From an uncultured Clostridium sp. (GTDB taxonomy: Bacteria; Bacillota; Clostridia; TANB77; CAG-508): a DNA stretch of 42,388 bases. The notes beneath the pieces are model-generated. The model was not told the DNA's origin and made no database searches. It worked only from the letters and a program-made list of their open reading frames with translations. The stretch is taken from assembly GCA_900553125.1 (NCBI GenBank), contig USCB01000011.1, forward strand, positions 1 through 42,388, written 5' to 3'. This document shows positions 26,610 to 33,828 of the stretch, piece by piece. A program made the translations under genes and the position numbers. Each line of letters starts with the position of its first letter. Positions within the stretch are counted from its first letter, which is position 1.

Positions 26610-28001
26610 TTACTTACTATATCTATATAAATCCAATTCCATTTTTTTCAAAAACTCTTCATTATTTCTAGTATTTTTAATAGCATTTAAAACCTGTTCT
26701 GTACTATCAGCAGCTGACATATTACTCATCGCTTTTCTAATTAATTCAGCTACTTTTAATTCTTTTGCATTTAGTAACAAATCTTCACGTCTTGTATTAG
26801 ACCTATTAATATCAATAGCTGGAAATATTCTTCTTTCTGCCAAGCTCCTATCAAGTAAAACTTCCATATTACCTGTACCTTTAAATTCCTCAAAAATAAC
26901 ATCATCCATTCTGCTGCCTGTTTCTGTTAATGCAGTAGCAAGAATTGTTAAACTTCCACCATTTTCTATATTACGAGCTGCTCCAAAGAATTTTTTAGGT
27001 TTATGTAATGATGCTGGGTCAATACCTCCTGATAATGTTCTTCCAGATGCTGGTACAACTAAGTTATAAGCTCTAGCAAGCCTTGTTATACTATCTAATA
27101 ATATTACAACATCTCTTCCTTGTTCTACAAGTCTTTTAGCTCTTTCTATAACCATTTCTGCAACTTTTGCGTGATGTTCTGGTAATTCATCAAATGTTGA
27201 ATATACAACTTGACCTTTTATAGAACGTTTCATGTCTGTAACTTCTTCTGGTCTTTCATCTATAAGTAGCATTATAAGCTCACATTCTGGGTTATTTCTT
27301 GTTATACTATTTGCTATTTCTTTTAATAGTGTTGTTTTTCCTGCTTTTGGTTGTGCAACTATTAATCCTCTTTGTCCTTTACCAATAGGTGAAATTATGT
27401 CTATCATTCTTGTTGCGTAATTTGTAGGTATTGTTTCTAATTTTAATCTTTCATTTGGATAAATTGGTGTTAATTCTTCAAATCTTGTTCTTCTTGCTGC
27501 TTTTTCTGGATGTTCTCCATTTACTTCTCCAACAAATATTAAAGATGGGAATTTTTCTCCTTCTTTACATCTTGAAATTCCTTTTACTAAGTCCCCTGTT
27601 GTTAATTTAAATCTTCTTATTTGAATAGGAGATATGTATACATCTTTTGGACTTGATAGGTAATTATCTCCCCTTAAAAATCCGTATCCATCTGGTAATA
27701 CTTCTAATATTCCCTCTATTATTTCGTCTTCTTCATTATTTACTTGATATGCAACTGTACTTTCTTCTCCTAATTCTACTTCATCATCTGGTGTATCATA
27801 ATGATGACTTGTTTCTTCTTCAATTTCTTCATCTTCTTCGTCTATCATTTCTGCATCTTCTTCGCTTTCGAAACTGTTGTTTTTGATGCTTTTTAATACT
27901 TCTATTAATTCTTCTTTTTTTAATTTTGATATATTTCTGATGTTATTTTCTTTTGCTAATTTTTTTAATTCTAATAATGTTAAACTTTCTAAATCTGGCA
28001 T
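26610..28001 (-). CDS. rho: Transcription termination factor Rho
   Basis: Hexameric RNA-dependent ATPase that ends transcription. The 463 residues contain an N-terminal Rho-N helical domain (LTLLELKKLAKENNI), an acidic linker of about 30 residues rich in Glu and Asp, the RNA-binding cold-shock-like domain (GILEVLPDGYGFLRG), Walker A QPKAGKTTLLKEIA, Walker B VVILLDSITRLARAYN and the Q-loop/R-loop region SGGIDPASLHKPKKFFGAARN. Starts at ATG after AAGGAG. It lies next to the sporulation/division cluster on the same strand. Confidence 0.96.
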   Translation of the reverse strand: MPDLESLTLLELKKLAKENNIRNISKLKKEELIEVLKSIKNNSFESEEDAEMIDEEDEEIEEETSHHYDTPDDEVELGEESTVAYQVNNEEDEIIEGILEVLPDGYGFLRGDNYLSSPKDVYISPIQIRRFKLTTGDLVKGISRCKEGEKFPSLIFVGEVNGEHPEKAARRTRFEELTPIYPNERLKLETIPTNYATRMIDIISPIGKGQRGLIVAQPKAGKTTLLKEIANSITRNNPECELIMLLIDERPEEVTDMKRSIKGQVVYSTFDELPEHHAKVAEMVIERAKRLVEQGRDVVILLDSITRLARAYNLVVPASGRTLSGGIDPASLHKPKKFFGAARNIENGGSLTILATALTETGSRMDDVIFEEFKGTGNMEVLLDRSLAERRIFPAIDINRSNTRREDLLLNAKELKVAELIRKAMSNMSAADSTEQVLNAIKNTRNNEEFLKKMELDLYRYSK

Positions 28002-28075
28002 ATTTTATTTTCTCCTTTTTATTTATTTTTTACTTTTTTGGGATTATTTATAGAAAAAACTAAATTTATTTTTTT

Positions 28076-28104
28076 ATTATAACACAAAATTTGTAATTTG
28101 TGAA
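28076..28104 (-). promoter_or_regulatory. Promoter of rho
   Basis: Minus-strand TTCACA (28099-28104) and TATAAT (28076-28081) with 17-base spacing. The spacer contains a partial palindrome of CACAAA/TTTGTG. A small TTGAA-type hairpin just upstream (28117-28140) probably terminates the divIC transcript. Confidence 0.55.
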
Positions 28105-28141
28105 GAAAAAATTTAAAAACCTTGAATAAAATTCAAGATTT

Positions 28142-28429
28142 TTAATTTTCATTATCTACATATACTCTTTCATTAGGTAAATACATTCCTAATTTTTCTC
28201 TTGCAATAGATTCAATATATTCTGGTGAATTTACATTTACTTTTTCTGCATTTAATTTTTCTTGATATTCACTAGCCTCTGAAATTTGAGTCTTTAGGTT
28301 GCTTTCCTGCTCATTATATGCATTTAAAATCTTTTGCTGTTTCACAAAAGTTATTATAGCATAAATTAGAATTATAATTAAAACTATTTTTTTTATCTTT
28401 TTTGTATTTTTTATACTCATATGTACCAT
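28142..28429 (-). CDS. divIC: Septum formation initiator, DivIC/FtsB family
   Basis: Small bitopic division protein. About 92-95 residues: a basic N-terminus, one membrane helix (IVLIIILIYAIITFV), a coiled-coil region (NEQESNLKTQISEASEYQEKLN), and the family end YIESIAREKLGMYLPNERVY. The start is uncertain: ATG 28429 sits directly on a purine-rich stretch, and ATG 28420 three codons on is also possible. The yabP-yabQ-divIC order is conserved in endospore formers, which supports the assignment. Confidence 0.88.
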   Translation of the reverse strand: MVHMSIKNTKKIKKIVLIIILIYAIITFVKQQKILNAYNEQESNLKTQISEASEYQEKLNAEKVNVNSPEYIESIAREKLGMYLPNERVYVDNEN

Positions 28430-28494
28430 CTTTCTATTTTTTTCTTCTTTTTACTTTTATTATTCTCCATTAATGTATAAAATCCTTCTTATTT

Positions 28495-28953
28495 TTATTT
28501 TTTTAATGAAAAATATTTGTTTTTGTCATATTTTTTGCTTAATTTTATAAAAAATAGCTCTTTTAATGTAATTAGATTTTTTACTAATGTTTCATATATA
28601 AATCTAATCGGCTTAAATACTATATTTAATATATTTTTTACTATGTTTTTTATTATTAAAATTACTTTTGTCATAAATTTTACAATAAATGTACTTATTG
28701 TCAATATGTACAAAAGTATTCCAAACACTAATCCTAAAAACATATATAGCCTAATACTTCCATTTGAAAAATTGTACATAAAAAATATTATGCTTATACC
28801 TGTTAACACCCAAAACATTATATCTTCAAAATATGTCATTAAATTGCTTGTATTAAAAGTTTTTCTTAAGATTCTAAAGAAATCAAATATTAAGCCAATT
28901 ATTACGCCATTTAACGCAAATATTATAAATAAATACCCTTGATTAATTAACAA
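28495..28953 (-). CDS. yabQ: Spore cortex biosynthesis protein YabQ
   Basis: Forespore-membrane protein needed for cortex formation. I chose a TTG start (28953), giving LLINQGYLFIIFALNGVIIGLIFDFFR, because AAAGGAG lies seven bases upstream; the longer ORF runs back through yabP. About 152 residues with four hydrophobic segments in the first half and a basic C-terminal half (FKPIRFIYETLVKNLITLK). It begins 13 bases after yabP, so the two are translated from one message. Confidence 0.85.
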   Translation of the reverse strand: MLINQGYLFIIFALNGVIIGLIFDFFRILRKTFNTSNLMTYFEDIMFWVLTGISIIFFMYNFSNGSIRLYMFLGLVFGILLYILTISTFIVKFMTKVILIIKNIVKNILNIVFKPIRFIYETLVKNLITLKELFFIKLSKKYDKNKYFSLKK

Positions 28954-28966
28954 AATATATCTCCTT

Positions 28967-29269
28967 TTATTTGAAAATCTTACTAAACAATCCACCATCT
29001 TGTTCTTTTTTTGAATGGTCACTATATCCCATATTATTAATTTCGCCTTCGACAATCACTTCCTGGGTATCAATACTAAGTTTATTTATTTTTAAATCAT
29101 CACCTTTAATAGTTAAGAGTCCAAGTTCAGTTTCCATTATAACAACTTGATCATCAAAACTAAGTACATCTTTAACACCTGAAATACTAAGTTTATTCCT
29201 ATTCTCTAGAATTAAATTTTGGATAATATTGTTTAATCCACTAATATTCTTTCTTTCTTCAACAACCAT
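28967..29269 (-). CDS. yabP: Sporulation protein YabP
   Basis: 100-residue beta-rich protein of the YabP/YqfC family, required for spore cortex or coat assembly. Family signs are RNKLSISGVKDVLSFDDQVVIMETELGLLTIKGDDLKI and LSIDTQEVIVEGEINNMGY. The ATG follows AGGAGG. First gene of yabP-yabQ-divIC, and the best evidence in the window that the organism forms endospores. Confidence 0.9.
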   Translation of the reverse strand: MVVEERKNISGLNNIIQNLILENRNKLSISGVKDVLSFDDQVVIMETELGLLTIKGDDLKINKLSIDTQEVIVEGEINNMGYSDHSKKEQDGGLFSKIFK

Positions 29270-29325
29270 TTTTCATGCCTCCTAACTATAAATAATTATA
29301 TTCAGAATTTAAGCTTTTAGAACAA

Positions 29326-29379
29326 AAAAGAACCTTTTTGAACTATCCCCCAATTAGTGGTGTTCAAAAAAGTTCTTTT
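29326..29379 (-). terminator. Terminator of aspartate kinase
   Basis: AAAAGAACCTTTTTGAAC / GTTCAAAAAAGTTCTTTT long inverted repeat directly after the stop codon, with A/T tracts on both ends. Confidence 0.85.
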
Positions 29380-29382
29380 ACA

Positions 29383-30561
29383 TTATATTAAAGTCTTGTG
29401 TAATTCTTCTAAAATCTCGTTTGATATAATTTTCTTAAACATAATAGCAATTTTAGTTTCATTTATCTCCATACTTATAATATCAAGTTTATTTCTTTTT
29501 ACTACATCCATAGTTTTATTTAAAACACTATTATTACTCATAATACCATTTCCAATAATAGAAATCCTAGTAATATCTAAATAACTACTTTCAAGCTCTG
29601 GAAATTTATCTTCTAACAAATTTGCGAACTTATTAAATTTGACTTTAGGAATAGTAAATGAAATATCCAAAGTATCTTCACTACTATTAACTAAATTTTT
29701 AACGTTTAATTCTTCCTCAATAAAGGAATTATAAATTATATTAAACTTATCTAAAGAATAATCTTCAGATGTAATATGAACATATAAAATATTATCGTTT
29801 TTAACAATATTTTTAACATATTCACCCTCAATTTTATCATTAATAACAGTTCCTTCATTATCATTAAATGTTGATTTTGCAATTATTGGTATATTAAATT
29901 TTTCTCCAACTTCAACACATCTGTTATGAAGAACTTTTGCTCCTTCATCTGCAATATCAAGCATTTCTGTATAAGATAATGTATTGATTTTTCTTGCAAC
30001 CTTAGTTTGTCTAGGGTCTGTCGTATATACTCCGTCAACATCTGAAAAAATATAACATTTTGATGCTTTAAGTTTAGCCGCTATTGCTACTGCTGTTGTA
30101 TCAGAGCCACCCCTGCCTAAAGTTGTGATATCCATATTAGGGTTGATTCCTTGGAAACCTGCAACAATGACTATTTTTCCTTTATCTAATTCCTTTTCGA
30201 TTCTTGATGTATCTATGTCTTCTATAATTGCATCTTGGTTTGTATTATTAGTATAAATTCCTGCTTGCCATCCTGTAAGTGAAATTGCTGGCATTCCCAG
30301 TCTATTTAACAAAATAGCAACCTTTGCCATGGAAATTTGCTCTCCTGTACTTAATAATACATCTAATTCTCTTTCATTAGGGACGCTTGATAGACTCATA
30401 GCCTCCTTAATTAAACCATCTGTTGTCTTTCCTTGTGCAGAAACAACAACTACTACTTTTTTGTTTTCCTCATAAAAACTTTTGATTTTTTCTGCAACAA
30501 TATTTAATTTAATATTGTCAGCAACTGAACTTCCTCCAAATTTTAATACTACTGTGTCCAT
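29383..30561 (-). CDS. Aspartate kinase
   Basis: Phosphorylates aspartate at the head of the lysine/threonine/methionine pathway and of dipicolinate supply for spores. The 392-residue chain has VLKFGGSSVAD at the N-terminus, LSTGEQISMAKVAILLN, TTLGRGGSDTTAVAIAA, and FSDVDGVYTTDPR. The C-terminal 130 residues form two ACT regulatory domains, so feedback inhibition by lysine or threonine is expected. The isozyme class cannot be read from sequence alone. Begins at ATG after AAGAAGG. Confidence 0.93.
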   Translation of the reverse strand: MDTVVLKFGGSSVADNIKLNIVAEKIKSFYEENKKVVVVVSAQGKTTDGLIKEAMSLSSVPNERELDVLLSTGEQISMAKVAILLNRLGMPAISLTGWQAGIYTNNTNQDAIIEDIDTSRIEKELDKGKIVIVAGFQGINPNMDITTLGRGGSDTTAVAIAAKLKASKCYIFSDVDGVYTTDPRQTKVARKINTLSYTEMLDIADEGAKVLHNRCVEVGEKFNIPIIAKSTFNDNEGTVINDKIEGEYVKNIVKNDNILYVHITSEDYSLDKFNIIYNSFIEEELNVKNLVNSSEDTLDISFTIPKVKFNKFANLLEDKFPELESSYLDITRISIIGNGIMSNNSVLNKTMDVVKRNKLDIISMEINETKIAIMFKKIISNEILEELHKTLI

Positions 30562-30643
30562 ATCGGCACCTTCTTTATCTTTTTATTACACACCTATTTA
30601 ATTAAATATGGCTTACTATTAATATATTATGTTTTAAAAATAA

Positions 30644-31748
30644 TTATGTTACATCTTGTTTTAAATAGCTTTCTATAAAACCATCTATCTCCCCATCCAT
30701 AACACTTTGCACATTTCCCATTTCATAGTTTGTTCTATGGTCTTTTACTAAAGTATATGGACAAAATACATATGAACGTATTTGACTTCCCCATGCAATT
30801 TCACGCTGAATACCTTTTAATTCTTCAATTGTTTCTTTGTGCTCTCTTTCTTTTAAGTCTAATAACTTTGATTTTAACATTTTCATTGCATATTCTCTAT
30901 TTTGAAGTTGCGACCTTTGAGTTTGACATGATGTTATTATTCCTGTTGGAATATGTGTTAGTCTTACTGCTGATGATGTTTTATTTATATGTTGTCCTCC
31001 TGCACCTGAGGCTCTAAATACGTCCATTTTTATATCATCTGGGTTAATATATAAATCTACATCATCTGTTATTTCTGGTAAAACTTCAAGTGATGCAAAT
31101 GATGTGTGACGTCTTCCTCCACTATCAAATGGTGATATTCTAACTAGTCTATGTACTCCCATTTCTCCTTTTAGGTATCCATAGGCGTTTTCTCCTATTA
31201 CTTCAAATGTGACACTTTTTAGTCCTGCCTCATCTCCTTCTAAGTAGTCTAATTCTTCTATTTTATAACCTGATTTTGTCGCCCATCTTGTATACATTCT
31301 GTATAACATTTCTGCCCAATCTTGTGCCTCTGTTCCTCCAGCTCCTGGATGTAATGTTAATATTGCATTGTTTTTGTCATATTTTCCTGATAAAAGCGTT
31401 TCTATTTCAAACTTTTCTAAGTCTTTGTCTATTTTTTTTATGTCTTTTGTCATTTCTATAGATAGTTCTTCATCATATTCTATCTTTAATAAGTCTATTA
31501 ATTCTATTGTATTATCTATTTCTTTTTCTATTTCTCTATATTTTTGACATTTTCCTTTTATGCTTTTTATTTTTGATAGTACTTTATTGGATTTTTGGCT
31601 ATCTTCCCAAAATGTTGGATTTGTTGTTTCGGTTTCTAATTCTTTTAGATTTTCTTCTAGTTTTGGTATGTCAAAGTGAATCACCTAAATCTTTTAGTTT
31701 GCTTTTTTGTGAAGATAATATTCTTAGGTTTTCTTCTAAATCTTGCAT
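30644..31748 (-). CDS. prfB: Peptide chain release factor 2, with programmed +1 frameshift
   Basis: Reads UAA and UGA stop codons. The full gene starts at ATG 31748 (MQDLEENLRILSSQKSK) seven bases after AAAGGAG and reaches an in-frame TGA as codon 26. Skipping one base in CTT-TGA-C continues as DIPKLEENLKEL into the long frame. The GGQ catalytic loop is present (RASGAGGQHINKTSSAVRLTH), and the SPF tripeptide that recognises stop codons is seen in RLVRISPFDSGGRR. About 367 residues. This is the well-known RF2 autoregulation: low RF2 lets the ribosome shift. Confidence 0.97.
31671..31690 (-). promoter_or_regulatory. RF2 autoregulatory frameshift site
   Basis: Minus strand reads AGGTGA, four bases, CTT TGA C. 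The slippery CTT and the stop are at codons 25-26, the same position as in E. coli. The AGGTGA is the Shine-Dalgarno-like stimulator. Confidence 0.93.
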
Positions 31749-31774
31749 TTAATCACTCTCCTTTCGATAGGTGA

Positions 31775-31803
31775 ATTATATATTGTTAATTTGGAAAAGT
31801 CAA
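31775..31803 (-). promoter_or_regulatory. Promoter of prfB
   Basis: Minus-strand TTGACT (31798-31803) and TATAAT (31775-31780), 17 bases apart. It is nearly back-to-back with the plus-strand promoter of paralogue A. Confidence 0.7.
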
Positions 31804-31813
31804 GATTTTCGTG

Positions 31814-31842
31814 TTGCACATTATGTAAATTTGTGGTAAAAT
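31814..31842 (+). promoter_or_regulatory. Promoter of paralogue A, near-identical to that of paralogue C
   Basis: TTGCAC (31814-31819) and TAAAAT (31837-31842), 17 bases apart. The spacer ATTATGTAAATTTGTGG is close to ATTATGTTAAATTATGT in the promoter of paralogue C (38112-38140). A long leader of about 110 bases follows, with an unused AAAGGAGAG motif near 31875. Confidence 0.65.
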
Positions 31843-31959
31843 AGTTACGTAGCATATTATTTTGCAGAATAAGAAAGGAGAGCATATATAAAAAACTTTC
31901 AGTTGTTACATTTTAAAAGAGAAACTATAAATTATTTTCACAGAAAGGAATTAACACAT

Positions 31960-32508
31960 ATGAAAAAGAAATTACTGGCAGCACTTAGTAACTCCATCGG
32001 TGATGAGGATGGTTATTTCGAAATGAGAATGATATCTCATGACGAAATAACCCCAAAAAATATCCACATTTTTTTAGCGGATTTTTCAGAAGATACATCT
32101 CTTTTCTCTATTCTTAGAGAAATGTACCTTCAAGACCCTAAAAATTTTAACAAAAAAATCAAGAAAATAGCAAAAGTATCTTTAAAAAACAAGATACTTT
32201 CTGACAATGTTTCTTATGAGTTCGTGGAAACTGCTGCATTAGTTAGTAGTATAAAGTGGATAAGAAAACTAATGAAGGAGCAGCAATCACCATCAAAAAA
32301 GATTCTTACCATGTATTTTTATAAAAGAATTAAAAAAAACATGGAAAAGAGTCCTAAAAAGAAAGCAGCTCTTCTCAGTGAGTACAGGCGTACAGCAAAT
32401 ACTACCTCATCATATATAGAAAAATTTATTATGTCAAACGCCATAGAAGAAGCCTATTTCCTGGAATATTCAAAGGATATTCTATGGGAATTGAAAAATA
32501 GTTTTTAA
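31960..32508 (+). CDS. Paralogue A of an unrecognised three-member family
   Basis: 182 residues, start ATG 31960 after AAAGGAA. I do not recognise the family. It is alpha-helical and lysine-rich with no signal or membrane helix. It shares with B (33247-33759) and C (38183-38737) the block KKIAKVSLKNK, YEFVETAALVSS, PSKKILTMYFYKRIKK, and a C-terminal ELKNSF. The N-terminus LLAALSNSIGDEDGYFEMRM matches C (LLKALCCPKNTDGYFELAM) but not B. It is a single-gene unit on the plus strand with its own promoter and 3' hairpin, divergent from prfB. No in-frame CGG. Confidence 0.8.
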   Translation: MKKKLLAALSNSIGDEDGYFEMRMISHDEITPKNIHIFLADFSEDTSLFSILREMYLQDPKNFNKKIKKIAKVSLKNKILSDNVSYEFVETAALVSSIKWIRKLMKEQQSPSKKILTMYFYKRIKKNMEKSPKKKAALLSEYRRTANTTSSYIEKFIMSNAIEEAYFLEYSKDILWELKNSF

Positions 32509-32521
32509 AATAATGTAACAA

Positions 32522-32575
32522 GCCCCTTACTCAAAACACCTATTTTAGGAGATTTGGGTGAGGGGTTCTTTTTTA
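32522..32575 (+). terminator. 3' hairpin of paralogue A
   Basis: CCCCTTACTCAAA / TTTGGGTGAGGGG with an inner CCTATTTTAGG, then a T-rich tract. The design (CCyyACyC(A/G)AA stem, TTTT-containing middle) recurs after B and C. Confidence 0.75.
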
Positions 32576-32578
32576 TTA

Positions 32579-32855
32579 TTAACAATAAAATTTAATATTT
32601 CCTGAATGAATTAACTTCCACATGTCTACAATTTGAAAATAGTGTAAAGAAATATCTTCACAAATAATATTTAACTCTTTTTTTGGGATTTTACTTTTAT
32701 TATGACAAACAATACAATTACCAGATTGGGTTATCCATACTTTTGTAGCATTTGCTGTTGGATTTCCCTTAGAAATATGAACATGTATAGGCTCATCATT
32801 TTCATTAGTCCAAAAATAAATTTTATACCCGTTTTAATTCAAAAATACTAGGCAA
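32579..32855 (-). CDS. DUF4160 protein, TTG start and +1 recoding at CGG-G
   Basis: About 91 residues. Start TTG 32855 lies eight bases after a perfect AGGAGG located inside the end of the upstream gene. The zero frame reads MPSIFELK, then CGG GTA TAA, stopping after ten codons. Skipping one base gives MPSIFELK-GYKIYFWTNENDEPIHVHI, the DUF4160 opening (MPxI, GYKIYFW, EPIHVHV), and the frame then stays open to the natural end IKFYC. The later part has KVWITQSG and NKSKIPKKELNII. DUF4160 proteins often occur in two-gene pairs that look toxin-antitoxin-like; the upstream gene overlaps it here. Without recoding it would be a pseudogene. Confidence 0.75.
32829..32831 (-). other. +1 recoding site CGG-G in the DUF4160 gene
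   Basis: Zero frame AAA CGG GTA TAA; skipping the C gives AAA GGG TAT AAA ATT, restoring the family glycine in GYKIYF. It is the only one of the five sites whose shifted codon is GGG rather than GGA. Confidence 0.7.
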
Positions 32856-33123
32856 TTTCTAAACCTCCTAATCGAGCATATTTAAAAAAGAATGCAGAAC
32901 CATTTTTTACAATTTTCATAAATGTTTCTTTTTCTTTTTCTGAATAATTTCCATCATCCAAAATAATTCTATAACTTGGTAATTCAATAACATAAGTATC
33001 AAATCCATAATCCATAGGTCTTTCGAAAGTAATACGAACATATTCTTCTCCATTTTCATTTTTTCCAATATTAGAGAACACTCCCAATGTACCATCCGGA
33101 TATTTGGCAAATTCATAAGTCAT
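32848..33123 (-). CDS. Small protein partner of the DUF4160 gene
   Basis: 91 residues from ATG 33123, ten bases after AAAGGAG. Opens TYEFAKYPDGTLGVFSNIG and ends AFFFKYARLGGLEIA, with a middle ELPSYRIILDDGNYSEKEKETF. I do not recognise a named family; it is acidic and probably beta-rich followed by helix. Its last codons contain the ribosome binding site and TTG start of the DUF4160 gene, so the two are coupled. A toxin-antitoxin-like pair is a reasonable guess, not shown. Confidence 0.7.
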   Translation of the reverse strand: MTYEFAKYPDGTLGVFSNIGKNENGEEYVRITFERPMDYGFDTYVIELPSYRIILDDGNYSEKEKETFMKIVKNGSAFFFKYARLGGLEIA

Positions 33124-33246
33124 AAAAACCACTCTCCTTTTATTAAAAACATCACATTTAGTATATCACATTTTATATATTTTAGCTACTAATTTTTTAA
33201 ATTAACCAGGATAAAATTACAATAAAATGAGGAAGGCTATATTGAA

Positions 33247-33759
33247 ATGTATATGTATGACTTCGGAGATAGAGATCCATTTTGGTCTTCAACTAATGAA
33301 ATTGAAGACTTGGAACCTATTTTTAATTGTATAAAAAAGCGTTCCGTGCCTTTATATGACAAAATTAAAAAACTTTATGAGCACTCTGATTCAATGTCAT
33401 CTTTCAAAGAAAAAATGATTTTGATTGCTCAGATGTCTATCAAAAATCGTTTCCGTCGTTATGAAAATGTAAGCTACAAATTCATTGAAACGACTGCATT
33501 TGCAGCCAACAAAAAATGGCTAAAAAAAGAAAAGGAGAAAAAATCTCCGAAAAAGAAAATCCTCGTAATGTATTTTTTTAATCAAATTGAAGACTTGATG
33601 CTTGACCCTTCAATTCCGAGATACTATTTTTGGGAAGAATACTGTCAATGTGCCCAAAAAACATCTTTGTTCTTAAAAGAATTTTTAGAAACACATCCGT
33701 GTTCAATGAGTTCTCGCAATGCAAAGAGAATTGTTGAAGAACTCAGAAAAAGTTTCTAA
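33247..33759 (+). CDS. Paralogue B of the unrecognised three-member family
   Basis: 170 residues, ATG after AGGAAGG. N-terminus MYMYDFGDRDPFWSSTNEIEDLEPIF differs from A and C. From KMILIAQMSIKNRF on it follows the family: YKFIETTAFAANKKWL, SPKKKILVMYFFNQIEDL, EEYCQC, FLKEFLE and a C-terminal ELRKSF. No membrane helix or catalytic motif recognised. Single-gene plus-strand unit followed by a related hairpin. Its promoter is not clearly like that of A and C. Confidence 0.8.
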   Translation: MYMYDFGDRDPFWSSTNEIEDLEPIFNCIKKRSVPLYDKIKKLYEHSDSMSSFKEKMILIAQMSIKNRFRRYENVSYKFIETTAFAANKKWLKKEKEKKSPKKKILVMYFFNQIEDLMLDPSIPRYYFWEEYCQCAQKTSLFLKEFLETHPCSMSSRNAKRIVEELRKSF

Positions 33760-33766
33760 CCCAACA

Positions 33767-33811
33767 CCCCCTACCCAAAACCCCTGCTTTTCAGGATATT
33801 TGTGTAGGGGG
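33767..33811 (+). terminator. 3' hairpin of paralogue B
   Basis: CCCCCTAC / GTAGGGGG outer stem with a CTGCTTTTCAG inner hairpin. Shares CCCAAAAC and GCTTTTCA with the hairpins after A and C. Confidence 0.75.
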
Positions 33812-33828
33812 ATTTACTTATTTTCTCC

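Noticed and set aside
28142..29269. Start of yabQ at the long upstream ORF
   Set aside because: The longer frame runs through yabP; the TTG at 28953 has AAAGGAG at proper spacing and matches the family N-terminus.
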